Assembly: GCA_963995505.1 (NCBI GenBank)
Contig: OZ023188.1
Span: 17,745,912 to 17,809,911, forward strand
DNA: 64,000 bases
Source of the DNA: Hypericum androsaemum
Lineage: Eukaryota; Streptophyta; Magnoliopsida; Malpighiales; Hypericaceae
Direction of reading: 5' to 3'
Shown here: positions 45,974 through 57,507 of the stretch, piece by piece
Position numbering within the stretch: the first letter of the stretch is position 1
How the letters are laid out: every line of letters begins with the position of its first letter
Notes under the pieces: model-generated
What the model saw: the letters and a program-made list of their open reading frames with translations, nothing else
Told to the model about the DNA's origin: nothing
Database searches by the model: none
Translations under genes and position numbers: made by a program

Positions 45974-48667
45974 ATGTGTGTGGGGGTGGTGGTGACTACT
46001 GACTAGGAGTAGTTAGTTAACTTAGAGGCGGCTACTTGGGGAGGAAGGCTTTTGATTCCCCGACTTTTTTTAATGTCCGAGTAATAAGAGTTGGACAATT
46101 TGATTGGTTGATTTCTTGGCTTTAAATGGTTACTATGATGGTGGTGGGGTATGGTAATGGTTGGACTTGTGGATATTTAGATTGGACGATGAAGGTTGCC
46201 TGAAGTGATGTTTTAATAAGATGCGGAAGAAATCCACGAATATGGGAAATAAATTGAAAGAACAGAAAGATGACAAGAATTAACGGACGGATATGGAGAA
46301 AGTATATTTAGCCAAATGCCAAATTTCTTTAATTTCAAAGAGATTCAGGGTTTAAATTCGGTAAATGTATTAATGGTGTAAAAATTTCTCTTTCAAAAAT
46401 ATTGCAAGACGGTTCATTAACATAAGAATTACAATGCTTATGTGTTAATTTTTTCCGTACTTATTGGAATCGTATCGAAATTGATCGATGTAGAGTGAAA
46501 CACCATCTCCGCCATAGGTAGGTTTCTTTCATTTCTTATCGTTCATGTTATGACATAAAGTACAAAATATAAGTAATGTCAACTCAAAGTCGATAATCAT
46601 AATCATCATATAGTAAGTTATTAAATACGAGCTATAATGGTTATATATCATTTATGAAATATACTCCCTTCCATAACTACAAAACTAGTAAAGAAGACCA
46701 ATAAACCGGTACACAGAAATAATAACAGTTTCACACTAATGTACCATAGAGACTTTTTTGTTTTCCCATAAATCCATAATGTATGCATCAATAATAAAAC
46801 AAAAATTATAATATAAATCATAAACGTATAATTGAACTCAGAATGTTATCTATTAAAAATAATCAGAAATACAAACAAAATCCATTGCAAGTGCACAACA
46901 AGTTCCGGGTAGATTATGTTAAAATTTCGTATTCAATCTAAAACACATGAACAATTTTTTTATAAGTGTGAATGATAGATATTCGACACTTAAGCCCGTC
47001 ACGCTTTTAAACTAGTCACAATCTCTAAAAACCAACAGACATTAACGTCTGGTTCCTCTATACCTACCCAATAAAACAACATCTGGTACTTTCACGCACC
47101 AATTCCTTTCTCATTCTATCCTCATGACATATCTACGGAAATAATTTTGCCTCGTCACCCTCATGTTACGTTCTTTTAATTTCATTTGAAGTCGTTTTTT
47201 TATAAGTTTCATTTCAAGTCGTTGTTTGGGTCAATGTAAATTATTCGGTCGAATCCTATAAGTCGGTCGTCGTAATGTGAAAAGTGGATTTGGTGGACGG
47301 TCCATTTGTTCCCGGGAAACCTCCGAGAAAGAGCGAATGGAGAAAAGAAACGTGGATCCCGTCGGGAATAAGACGAAGGAAACGACACGAGACCTACGTG
47401 TAAAGCACCGGCAAAAGAAATACTTCGACTCCGCTTCTTTTCGGCATGGGGACAAAAGGAGAAACAGAAAAAATTGAGCGTCGTCTTAATTTTTTTGATC
47501 CAATTCGTATTTTCTCAACAATTAGATTAATTGATAATAAATTATTATGTTTCAATCAAAATATTTCAAACCAAAATTCTTAAAAATATAACACTGTTAA
47601 ATATTTAATTTTCCAAATCCATCAGATGGAATGAAAAAAAATCCATCAAATCAAATATAAGCGACCAAGTTCCAAAGAAGCTTTGTGGCATCGAGGGAAA
47701 AATAAAAAGGGAGTTGTGCTTTTATTGGATGGCAGTTGTATCTAATGTCCCATATTAAGCAAATCGGCACGTGATTCTACTGGCTTCCGGCTACCTTGAC
47801 AAGACCCATCCGGCCGTCCCTAATTTTCCTTACCAGAAGAGGCTGCTACTATCCAAACATTATCGGACGCATCAAATGTTAAGCACGATCTTGAATTCAA
47901 ATTTTGTATACAAAGAAAATATTGTCCAAAGAATCACCTCTTTATATTGTCTAACATTACTGAACTCTCTTCTAAAAATAAAAAATCACTGAACTCTAAA
48001 ATTTTGACCCGTTTATTTTGTTGGTGAGATATCGAAAAACCTTATTTAATATTGATACTTGTGAATCCAAATCATAGTGAAAGTTATTTTTCATCTTTCC
48101 TAACTGTATGAATAGACCACTACCGGCTGGCGACAGCTAGATCCGAACATTTTTTCTGAGAAGTACAGCTAGATCTGAATTGGATTAGTAAAAGTAGACC
48201 GAGCTCTGACCGACCACCGGTCACCATCATATAATGCTTAATGACAATGGCTGGTCACACTAATGCAGAGGCATCAACCGGGGCTTTCCCTGTCCGGGCC
48301 CCAGTATAATTCGCACTCTTACCCAAAAAAAAAATTATAATACCAGATAACAGGTATTATTCCAAAAATTAGAATTAGAGATTTCTTGATTAAGTTCTCT
48401 CTCTTGATTTTGCAATTTGTAAAACTGGAGAACAATGGATCAAGAGAGTCCGAAGAAGGAAGCTTGCCGTCTTCTTACTGCGATTTTCTTTGGCAGTTCC
48501 AACAGACCAAAATTAAGGACGAAAAAATAATGGAATAAATACACTACCAACGCGCAAAATTTATACGCATGAAGAAGCTTTTCTTCTACTGCGAGAATGA
48601 CCACAAGCGCACATGAATACAGTCCTCAGCCGCGGAGGCTACGAACGATCATGGTGTCGATGATCGG
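45974..48667. other. Intergenic, intact version of the AAA-PWP1 spacer
   Basis: No gene seen. This copy lacks the large insertions found in the paralogues (solo LTR at 48075, Mutator-like elements at about 48286, hAT at 48606), so it is the reference empty version. It contains the SINE-like 3' end at about 46318-46400. Confidence 0.6.
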
Positions 48668-51600
48668 TTACGGCAGCGGAGGACCCGGTCTACTTGGTCT
48701 GCTATAGCTCCCGAACTTTCTGGAGATCCCAGCATCAGACAAAGTATCCCACATCTGCACACGAAGAATGTAAATAAATCTCTCTGCATCTCCAGCTTTT
48801 AAAACAACAGAACTTGGAAACAGCGGAGTAGATGGTGAAAGAGAGTATTGAACTGTTGGAGCTCACTTTTAGTTTTCCCTTGGAACCTCCAATAGCGAGT
48901 ACGAAGGGGCTGTCCTCCGAGAACGATACAGAAAAGATGGCTCCCTATTACCATGCACAGTAGAGTGATCATTTATACCCACAACACTTGGATTTTTTTT
49001 TTAAAGAGAAAAAATGGTTGGAAGGAGAAGATTTTACTTACTGCTTTAGGATTCATGGATGCAACACATGAGGGCTGGCTGTTTGACAGATCCCACAATT
49101 TTACCTGTTACAAACACCGAATAAGGACGAACCCTAAGGGAACATGACTGGTCAAATGGCGAAGGGATGCCAAAGCAAAGTGGAAACTTACCATTTTGTC
49201 TGTGGATCCAGTGGCAAGAAGCTGTATGAAATTCCAAGGACAGTATAAATAAGCAACCATCAACAGCAATCACGGAAAAACTGATCCCTAGCGAACAAGT
49301 AAACCACATACATTGGGCGCTGATGGGTTGTAGGAGACTGTACAAACAGCTTGGTCGTGCGCGTGAAGAGTAAATGCTGGTTTGCTATTGGAAGCTGAAT
49401 CTGACGCAGTCCGGACATCAAAACCTTGAATAGTACCATCTTCGAGGCTCACCTGAAAAGAATGATTTGCAAACACTTTCAGATTCAGCACAAACAAATT
49501 TTCATCAAGTGTTCTAAAAGATGTCAAGATAGTTCATCAACACTGCAATAATGCAGCTCAGGATGACAAGGATGATATCTTCACAGAGAAAAAAATGACA
49601 AGGAGTGAAGCACGCACCACAAATGAGTGATTATTGTGTGGATCCCATGCCAAACTTTCAACATCAGCTGTTACTGACCACTTGAATCCTGGATGTGAAG
49701 GTATCCTCCCATCCTTCTGCAATCCATGAATAATAACTAGATAAGAGAGTATTATTTAATGAAACAACTGAATGATCAGATCCATATATTACACAAGGGA
49801 AAATTTGAGGGTGAATCCCCAATTACCATAACAACGGAGTGATCAAACGATCCGCTAAGGAGAACTTGAGCTTCGTGATGGTTCCAAGCAAGTGCTTGAA
49901 CCTGTCAGTAACAAAGAAGAAAGAAAAAGCATCTGACCAGTAAATTTTCTGTTCGGAATTTCATGACAGGGGGTATTTATGCAGAGAAACAAAAAGCACA
50001 ATCATGCAATCACAGCTTAAATTGTTCATTAATCTGGTCGACACGTTCAATTTCTACAACACAGCATACACATAATAGTAGGCAAGTTCTTGGAGTAGAT
50101 GAATATCAAAATTACCCAACAGCCTGTCATTTTGAATAAGATAATCCACAAAAAATTGATTTTTACCTTGTCGGTATGATGTTCCATTGTGATGTCACAT
50201 TTTTCAGCAGCCATGTCCCAAATTTTGACTTGGTTGTCAGCACTACCACTGGCAAGGATATTCCTGTAGTCATTGTCTTTTGATAAGTAATCCAACTAGC
50301 ATAAACTATAAAGAATAACAAACTAAAATAGTAACCCAGGGTTTGCAATGACGAACGGCACCAAGACTCAACAAACCTGAACTGCTTGTTCCAAGCAAGA
50401 CAAAGTACTGAATCTGTGTGACTGCCCTTCTTGTACTTGGTTGAGGTCTGATACAAAAGGAATGTTTTGAATGGTTTAGAAAACATGAGAAATAATGAAT
50501 TAACATTGAAACAAACAACACAAAATCAAAAGCCTAAATGTGAATTCTGAAACAACCAATAACTATCACATGGTCCAATCTTGAATTCCAGACTATCTTG
50601 TTGATTCCATATAAATCCTCAGAGCATAATTTACTGGAGTGATAGCAGAATCAGAAGAATTTTGCTTTCAAAGAAAAGCATAACAAGAAGATTCAGGCAT
50701 TATATTCTGCAAGTCTCGGGACAAGGGTTTGAGGCAGACCTTTCCGGACTTCTTCTTTTTCTTCTCAACTTTTCCACCCAATATCACTGCAGGTTGTACT
50801 TCATCAAGCTGATGAAAACAATAAAGCAAGATTAGCAGTTTATCATCATGGAGATTGTTATAATTTACCTATGAGATTCAATCAATGACGTACAATGTCC
50901 AGGTCCCATATTTCAATTGCAGGTCCCATTGAGCCAACAGCTATAAAATTTCCTGCAATCCAAAATGGCCATCAATCAAGAGATCAGGAAACTCCTCTAT
51001 GCAACAATTTCTCTTCCACTCTAGTTTTCTGCCAGTTACTCAGAAGAAAAACGCACAACGAGTGCCACTTGCCACTAATTCCACCCTGCTAGTGTGTTCC
51101 CCCTTCATTTAATGGGTTTCTATTTACCTTTTTCCCCCCCTTTAAGAGGACAATCTAACCACGCCATGCAGAGCGGGAATTCTGAAAGTACAACGTCATG
51201 GTGAACATACATGTTGGAGTCGCTCCCTTCAGATTCTTCATGTATCCAAACCTGACCTCACGTAGAAAAAACAAAGAGGTCAGAGAGAGAGAGAGCATGT
51301 GTGAGGCAGAGAGTGCCAGGGATAGATACATGCCTCAAGGTGACTGAACTCGTCTTCATTACGAGCACAAACGATAACCCCATCACTTGCTTTGATAGTC
51401 ATGTCCTCTTGCTCATCAGAATCATCCTCTTCGTCTTCCTAAAAATTCAAAAGAGAAAAGAAAGGAAATGTCAATAAACTCAGAAGCAAGGATAACACAA
51501 CCACATGTGTAGCAATGCTAGGCACCAGAAAATCTCACATCTTGCTTCTTCAGAAAAGGATCCAACTCATTGCTCGGGTAGTAGAGGTCCCCTACTCCCT

Positions 51601-52259
51601 TGCTGAAAAGATCAATACCTATGCCAACCAAAACGACCAATTAGTTCTACCGACCCACGAAGGCAAACAAAGCAATCAACTCGATAAATAACACCATTAG
51701 GCATCATAAGAAACGATTTATTCGACCAATCAAACACACATTCTTTGTGCCACGGGCCGAGACACCACGAACCACCACCTAAGCCAAAACATCGTGGAGC
51801 AAAATAACACATTCATAAAACAACACAACAAAGCACGGGAAGGAAACCAAACCATCGTCATCCTCATCATCGTATTTATCCATATCAAGCTCCTCGAAAG
51901 CATCGGCGATGTCCACGAACTTGGACTCCGACTTGGGAGCCTTCCCGAGGGCGGCCGCAGCTGCCAGCGCCTGGGAGACGCCATTATCCACGGCTTCCTC
52001 CTTGGCGGCTTCGAGCTCCATTTCTCCCTCTTCCTCCTCATCGCCGCCTCCTACACTGCACGACGAACTCCAACAAGTTATAAACAGATTGGAAATCGAA
52101 AAGACGGTTAATTTTCGAATAGGGGCATAAAGGTAATTACAGAGGTGCGAGGGCGCCGGTTCTGATCATCTCCTCTATCTCCTCCTTGGACGGCGGATCC
52201 GCCGCCGCGGGTACGGACTTGCAGGCCCCTTTTGGGACCCACGTAATCGCCGCTATCAT
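48668..52259 (-). CDS. PWP1: PWP1-like WD40 protein (periodic tryptophan protein 1)
   Basis: Sixteen exons sum to exactly 1500 nt (499 residues plus stop): 52259-52141, 52055-51853, 51618-51539, 51438-51334, 51251-51128, 50952-50894, 50808-50740, 50447-50377, 50263-50167, 49901-49827, 49716-49618, 49452-49312, 49221-49192, 49104-49042, 48944-48867, 48754-48668. The start MIAAITWVPKGACK is the conserved PWP1 N-terminus. An acidic stretch and DLYYPSNELDPF follow, then WD repeats (NILASGSADNQVKIWDM, VQALAWNHHEAQVLLSGS, LLATGSTDKMVKLWDL, and the terminal MWDTLSDAGISRKFG). PWP1 acts in the nucleolus in rRNA synthesis and ribosome assembly and in histone H4K20 methylation. Intron 4 has a GC donor (GAG|GCATGT), and the donor after exon 7 (GTCTGC) is weak. 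Confidence 0.92.
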
Positions 52260-53052
52260 CTTTTTTATTTATTTATTTATTAATTTTCCGTCGATTGATA
52301 ATCGGAAGGACAAGAGGAAGTAACGAATATGGGCAAGGCTCTAAAACCCTAACGAATTTGGAGAAGGGTTTTTTGCTTTTTCGGTTTGGGAGAGGGAGTG
52401 AGTTTGCTGTTAGCCCCTCCAACTTTTCTAGAATTAGCGAATTACCTTATAAGATTTCGGATTTTTACACTTCAGTACATTGTTGTTACTATGTCCTTTT
52501 TTAACAAGTAAATTATATTAAAAACTCTGGAACATGTAACCCTAGAAATGAACATGAAATTATTTAAGATGAAGTATCAAAATTAACCTAATTAATTCTA
52601 ACTTAATTAATAGGTTCAAATTTAAATACTTAAAAATACAATAATATAATCTGATTCGAACTTGAATTAATTGACAAAATAGACGTTTGGGATGAAAATA
52701 ATCAAGCGATCGCTATAAAATATGTAACGCAATCAATTTTCCCAACGGATAACCGAGAACACCGCAATAAAGAGCTTCTCTCAAAGCAAAGAAAAAAAAA
52801 TCATCAACAACAACATCAAAGCTTATCCAATTAGCTAACACCGACAATAAAACACTCGTCGCCTCTAAGTTCCGCCACTGCAGCCCCATACTACACACGT
52901 GTCACTCACCCAGTTCTCTTCAGGAAGCCATTAACATGCACGTCGAAGCTCTCTATTCAGCCAGAAAACGTACCAGCTCGAAGACCACTCTTTTAACTCT
53001 CTCTTTGCACTTCTGATCACTTCCACAAATTTTTTGCGAGCTTCTTTCCGGG
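52260..53052. promoter_or_regulatory. Divergent region between PWP1 and dehydrin
   Basis: About 790 bp of AT-rich DNA with no gene. The dehydrin-proximal 160 bp hold an ABRE. The PWP1 side has only T-rich sequence and the CGATTGATAATCGG short palindrome at about 52292. Confidence 0.5.
52897..52903 (+). promoter_or_regulatory. ABRE-type element upstream of dehydrin
   Basis: ACGTGTC within CACACGTGTCACTC, 150 bp before the start codon. This G-box/ABRE core is bound by ABF/AREB bZIP factors in ABA- and drought-induced genes, consistent with a RAB-type dehydrin. One clear copy seen. Confidence 0.55.
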
Positions 53053-53581
53053 ATGGAGCACTACCAGAACCAGTACGGAGGGGTTACCCGTACGGACGCG
53101 TACGGTAACACCGTGGACGAGCATGGGAACCCGGTCGAGGTCCGAAGGGATGAGTTTGGCGACCCGATATACCAGCACACTGGTGCGCATGGGACTGCTG
53201 CTGGCCACGGGACCGCCGCGGCAGGCGGCACGCATGGTGTCTCCGGTGCGCTCCACCGCTCTGGGAGCTCCTCCAGCTCTAGCTCCGTAAGTATCACTTG
53301 CAAAATATATTAATAAATTACGTTTTAACAAAGTTTGTGCTAAGAAAAACTGTGGTGCCTGGTTGAAGTCTGAGGATGATGGGCAAGGCGGGCGGAGGAA
53401 GAAGAAGGGGCTGAAGGAGAAGATCAAGGAGAAGATACCCGGGATGGGTCACAAGGAGCCTCAGGCTACGTCTACCACCACGCCGGGCGGGGTCCAGTCG
53501 GCTGGGGAGCACCACGAGAAGAAAGGGATGATGGAGAAGATCAAGGAGAAGCTTCCTGGGCACCACACCGAGCACCAGTAG
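53053..53581 (+). CDS. YSK2-type dehydrin (RAB/LEA group 2)
   Basis: Two exons, 53053-53286 and 53369-53581, total 447 nt (148 residues plus stop). The GT-AG intron falls in the Ser run, the usual place in YSK dehydrins. Y-type segments: [16 protein letters not shown] and the diverged [11 protein letters not shown] near the N-terminus. A Gly/His/Ala-rich linker follows, then the S-segment SGSSSSSS plus acidic EDD, the basic RRKKK, and two K-segments, [15 protein letters not shown] and [15 protein letters not shown], the second near the C-terminus. Dehydrins are disordered, hydrophilic proteins that protect membranes and enzymes in drought, cold or seed drying; the S-segment is a phosphorylation/nuclear-localisation element in relatives. 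Confidence 0.95.
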
Positions 53582-53992
53582 ACGAAAGCTGGGGCTTCTT
53601 CTTTGGTTGCTGCTTGCTTATGTAGAATAAAACAATGTACAACTTGTCGGTTTGCGTTGCATCTTTGAGAGCGACAGCACATTCGTCTACTTTCTTTGAA
53701 AGTTTTCATCTTCTGAATTGTAGCTTTACGTTTACGTGTTTGGTCCTGCAATAACACATCGATATAAAATGACAAGGGAGCTTGTCGTACTGTGTATGTT
53801 CTGTTTCAAAGCATATATTCAAAAGTACGCTGATAGATCAATCGAATTCGATTCGTCACAAAATTTGATTCGATTCGATTCGACTCCGTTCAGAGCAACT
53901 AGTAGGTGTGAGCCAGACTGTGAAAACTGTGAAAGCGTGAAGAAGGAAGATAAAAAGCTATCGACAAAAATGAAAATGACACTTTTTTATTT
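53582..53992. other. Dehydrin 3' region
   Basis: Contains AGAATAAAACAATG at about 53625, a plausible polyadenylation signal region, and GATTCGATTCGATTCG-type short repeats at 53870. No further gene. Confidence 0.5.
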
Positions 53993-54955
53993 GGGCTGTA
54001 GTGACTTAATCGACGATTTAATCTCTCTAGTTTCGAAAAATATTTTGACATTTCTATCTTTGATTTTATTATACGTTCGAGTCCCTGACTCACGTTAGTA
54101 ACTCTTTTTTTTATTTTTGTTATTGAAATGACTAAAATACTCTTAAAAAAATTTAGCCTTTCTCTTCCTTCGACTCTCTCGCCAGAAATACTACTAAAAC
54201 CTATTCTCTCAATCCTCACCGCTGTCTAAGCAAATGAAGAAGACGTCCTCCTCCTCCTCCATCAGCGGGGGTGGGGCGAGCCTTTGCTGCCCCTACGGCG
54301 TCCTCCCACGCTTTCTCTTCCCGGTCACAACTCTGACAGCCCAAGACGACGTAGTCCTGAACGTAAAGAAATTCTCTCCCCGGTTGCTTCTCCATCGACG
54401 GCAGTCTCTGGTCCTTAATCTGGTTCCCGTCGATCCCTGACAGAGGATTAACATTGAGCCCATCATTATTGGGGAAGAACCGTAATTTCGTTCCTTTCCA
54501 AATCCCTCTAAAAATCCCACGGCGGCGAAACTCTTGTCGGGGACGACCACCGACGGACGACGTGAACTCAAATCGCTTGCAGGTTCCAATCTTGATATTG
54601 GGTTTGGATGGTGTTCGTTAATTGGAGGATATAGTTGTAGCCCGATGAGTTTGGATGGTATTTACCTTCCCCTCTGCCCTCTGCCACCGTTGCTTTCCCT
54701 TCTTCCCTTGCGACTCCCAGGTTCTCCTGATCTTCCTATTTGTTTACATGGCGGTAGGAGCGTTGCCGGAGGTGGACGCCGAGAGGAAGGAGATGAAGTT
54801 TAAGAGTATTTTAGTCATTTCAATGACAAAAACGAAAAAAAAAGTTGATGTAGTACAATAAAATCAAACACGGGAGACGGGAGAATAATTTTTGAAATTA
54901 GAGGGACTAAATCGTTGGTTAAGTCAAACAAGAGAGATACTACAGTAATTTGCCT
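53993..54955. mobile_element. Mutator-like element, possible Pack-MULE
   Basis: Inverted ends of about 130 bp: the left arm has ATTGAAATGACTAAAATACT (about 54121) and its inverse is AGTATTTTAGTCATTTCAAT (about 54806). The terminal T-rich flanks tttttattt / tttttcatt fit an imperfect 9-bp duplication. The interior (54230-54790) is GC-rich, unlike the arms, and on the minus strand encodes GLNVNPLSGIDGNQIKDQRL and GREFLYVQDYVVLGCQ. This looks like captured genic sequence that I do not recognise. Confidence 0.6.
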
Positions 54956-55035
54956 TTTTCATTTTTCGGCGAAACAAATTGAATACGGTTTAAGATGTTC
55001 CAACTCTAGACCATTCTCTTGCAAAAACTCATGAA

Positions 55036-56559
55036 CTACCCTCCCCCCTTGGTTTCAAGGAAACTACACCCTGGGCTCTTCTTCAGGCTCTTCGTCTCCA
55101 TTAGTTCCCTCACCCTGGAAACATCACCGCACCTCCCGGCTGACGAGTATGTACCGCAGAGCAGCAAGTAGTTTCCCGGGACATCAGGTTCGAGCTCGAA
55201 GAGACGACTGGCCGCGATTTCAGCAACGTCAGGATTGCCGTGGGTATGGCAGGCTGCAAGCAGCGCTCCCCACACTCCAGAGTGGGGCTTTACAGGCATC
55301 GTCTCGGCGACCTCGAGTGCTTGTTCTAAGCACCCGGATCTTCCAAGCATATCCACCAGGCAAGTGTAATGGTCAGCAGATGGTGCAACTCCATAGCACC
55401 TCTCCATTGATTCAAATATTTGCAACCCTTGCTTGAGCATACCCGAGTGACTACAGGCTGTAAGGGCGCCTATCAGAGTGACCTCGTTTGGTTTAATCTC
55501 CGTGCCCAGCATCTCGTCGAACAATCTCATTGCCTCGTGCGCGCGACCGTGCACGGCAAATCCCAGTATCATGGAGCTGTATGAATACACATTCTTCTTC
55601 TTCGTCCTCCGAAAAGTCTCATAAGCAATATCAACATTCCCACACTTCGAATACATGTCAATCAACGCAGATCCTAAGAAAACACTGAAACCATCTCTAG
55701 CAGAAAACCTTTCGGCCATCTCGCGGATCCAACTGACGTACTTGGTCGCGCCCGATTGAGTACAAGCCGAGATCAGCCCAAGCAAAGCAATTTCATCAAT
55801 CTCGACACCTGCATTTTGCATCGCTAAAAAACACTCGATCGCCTCTCTCGGCTTCCCGTTTTGGGCGAGCCCAGTCACCATCGCGGTCCAAGCCACCTTG
55901 TCCTTCACAGCCAACCCATCAAACAACCCCTTGGCAGTGGCCACGTTCCCATACTTGGCATAAGCCACAATCAACGCTGTCCAAGAAACAATATCTCTCA
56001 TAGGCATTTCATCGAACACCTTCCTGGCACATCCCAAGTGCCCGCATTTCAAGTACATATCCACCATAGCATTCTCAACGACCAAATCCGACCCGAACCC
56101 ACCGACCAGAACCGTCTGCGCGTGGAACTGCCTCCCCAAACAGAAATCCTTCACCTCCCCGCACGCCTTAAAAAGCGCAGCAAAAGTGAACGACACCGGC
56201 CGGACCCCCTCCCTTCTCATAAGCCCATATCCCTCAACCGCCCTCCCCAACTTGGCCTCGACCAGGTACCCGCGGATGAGGGCATTGAAGAGGAACGGGT
56301 TGGGGCAATCAACCCGGTCGAAGACGGAACGCGGGTAGGGCTCGACGGGGACGCCGAGCCTGGTGAGTGTACGGAGTAGCTTGGTGAGGATGTAGGAGCA
56401 GTTGTGAAGGGAACGGTGGAGGATCTGGTCGTGGACTTGCTTGGCGTGTGATAGTGACGCGCAGGCGTCGAGGCTAGAGAAGAGACGGTCGCGGGCTTCT
56501 TGTAATAAAGCAGAGGCAGGAGGGGTAGAAGCCGAGAATTTGCGGGAGAGGATTACCAT
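55036..56559 (-). CDS. PLS-type pentatricopeptide repeat protein
   Basis: Intronless, 507 residues, typical of plant PPR genes. Start MVILSRKFSASTPP, an Arg/Ser/Ala-rich N-terminus with no acidic residues that fits a mitochondrial or plastid targeting peptide. PPR units are visible as YILTKLLRTL, PNPFLFNALIRGYLVEAKLG, VENAMVDMYLKCGHLGCARK, MPMRDIVSWTALIVAYAKYG, KDKVAWTAMVTGLAQNGKPR, LIDMYSKCGNVD and VYSYSSMILGFAVHGRAHEA, followed by E-type repeats (DHYTCLVDMLGRSG, VWGALLAACHTHGNPDVAE, NYLLLCGTYSSAGRCGDVSR). Ends GCSFLETKGGG, so the E+/DYW region is missing; from memory the nearest relative is Arabidopsis At5g44230, which does have DYW. Such proteins bind organelle RNA, often for C-to-U editing. 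Confidence 0.9.
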   Translation of the reverse strand: MVILSRKFSASTPPASALLQEARDRLFSSLDACASLSHAKQVHDQILHRSLHNCSYILTKLLRTLTRLGVPVEPYPRSVFDRVDCPNPFLFNALIRGYLVEAKLGRAVEGYGLMRREGVRPVSFTFAALFKACGEVKDFCLGRQFHAQTVLVGGFGSDLVVENAMVDMYLKCGHLGCARKVFDEMPMRDIVSWTALIVAYAKYGNVATAKGLFDGLAVKDKVAWTAMVTGLAQNGKPREAIECFLAMQNAGVEIDEIALLGLISACTQSGATKYVSWIREMAERFSARDGFSVFLGSALIDMYSKCGNVDIAYETFRRTKKKNVYSYSSMILGFAVHGRAHEAMRLFDEMLGTEIKPNEVTLIGALTACSHSGMLKQGLQIFESMERCYGVAPSADHYTCLVDMLGRSGCLEQALEVAETMPVKPHSGVWGALLAACHTHGNPDVAEIAASRLFELEPDVPGNYLLLCGTYSSAGRCGDVSRVRELMETKSLKKSPGCSFLETKGGG

Positions 56560-56780
56560 TTGCCGATAGAGGGAGAATCCCGAGTCAAATCTAGATTAGT
56601 CGACCGCTTCTTTTAAAAGTCCGCTCAGTCTCTTGCTTTCTTTCTAGGCTTCCCCTCAGGTGAACCCAATAGTTTCCCTTTCCATATGCCTAATTTCTTA
56701 ACCTATCCCCAGTGAGTTTTCAATTCCTTGCCCTTGTTTAGGTCAGGATTAGGTTTGTGGAATTAGAACAGGCGAAGAGA
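56560..56780. promoter_or_regulatory. 221-bp divergent promoter region
   Basis: Separates the start codons of the PPR gene (-) and the small conserved gene (+). Holds CTTTCTTTCTAGGCTTCCCC and no obvious TATA box. Probably bidirectional, given its length. Confidence 0.5.
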
Positions 56781-57242
56781 ATGATGCTGAGGGCGGCGGT
56801 GAGGTACATGTCGACGAAGCCAAAGCCGAAGATGAAACCGATAGAGCTCAGGACTCCGCCGGAGCAAACACAGACCATAACGCGCGCGATCTTCGACATC
56901 GTCAAGGAGCACGGCCCGCTCACTGTCCAGGAAACCTGGGAGAGGCTCCAGGTAATGAATGAATGCTCCTATTACGCGGATTCCTCGATCCCTTGTTGAT
57001 GAGTCTTGACAATGGGTTTGGATGGTTCTTGACCTTAGGGAGTGGGTCTGAGAGGGTTGACTGGGAAGCAGCACATGAAGATTGTGTTGCGGTGGATGAG
57101 GGAGAGGCAGAAGCTGAGGCTCATATGCAACCATGTCGGCCCCAACAAGCAGTTCCTTTACACCACCTGGTTCACGAAGTCTCCTCTCCCGCCGAGACCC
57201 GCGACTGCCCGATCGCCACCGAGGTCACCCAGGTTTCCATGA
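56781..57242 (+). CDS. Small conserved plant protein, probably mitochondrial
   Basis: Two exons, 56781-56951 and 57039-57242, total 375 nt (124 residues plus stop), with a GT-AG intron. Start MMLRAAVRYMSTKPKPK: the MST motif and basic, acid-free N-terminus look like a mitochondrial presequence. Then TPPEQTQTITRAIFDIVKEH and TVQETWERLQ (a helical region), and exon 2 with GLTGKQHMKIVLRWMRERQK and LICNHVGPNKQFLYTTWF. I recall this as a short family conserved across plants without knowing its function; a mitoribosomal or respiratory-complex subunit is possible. A GTG-initiated extension upstream was ignored in favour of the ATG-ATG start. Confidence 0.75.
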
Positions 57243-57507
57243 CAATGACAATGTCGAGTCCTCTAAGGTTGCAGTTCTGCTAGTATTTGTTGCTCCATGT
57301 AATAAACTAAAGTACAACCCAGGGATGGTGGGATCATCATCCTTGTCTATACAAAATTTACAGATCTTTGAAATGCATAACCGGAGGGATGATTTACGCA
57401 TCAGATACTGATTCTCCTATCGTAAAAACGGCCTAACTATAAGTCAAGTTTGTAAAGTTAGGATGTCTGCAGGCGGGCGGACGCACGCTAGGTGTTTGTT
57501 CATACTG

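Noticed and set aside
56757..56780. Upstream extension of the small conserved gene
   Set aside because: It would start at GTG; the ATG at 56781 begins a presequence-like stretch and is preferred.
56861..57411. Overlapping frames at the small conserved gene, on both strands
   Set aside because: Shadows of the two-exon gene; only one frame gives a GT-AG closed 124-residue protein with a mitochondrial-like leader.
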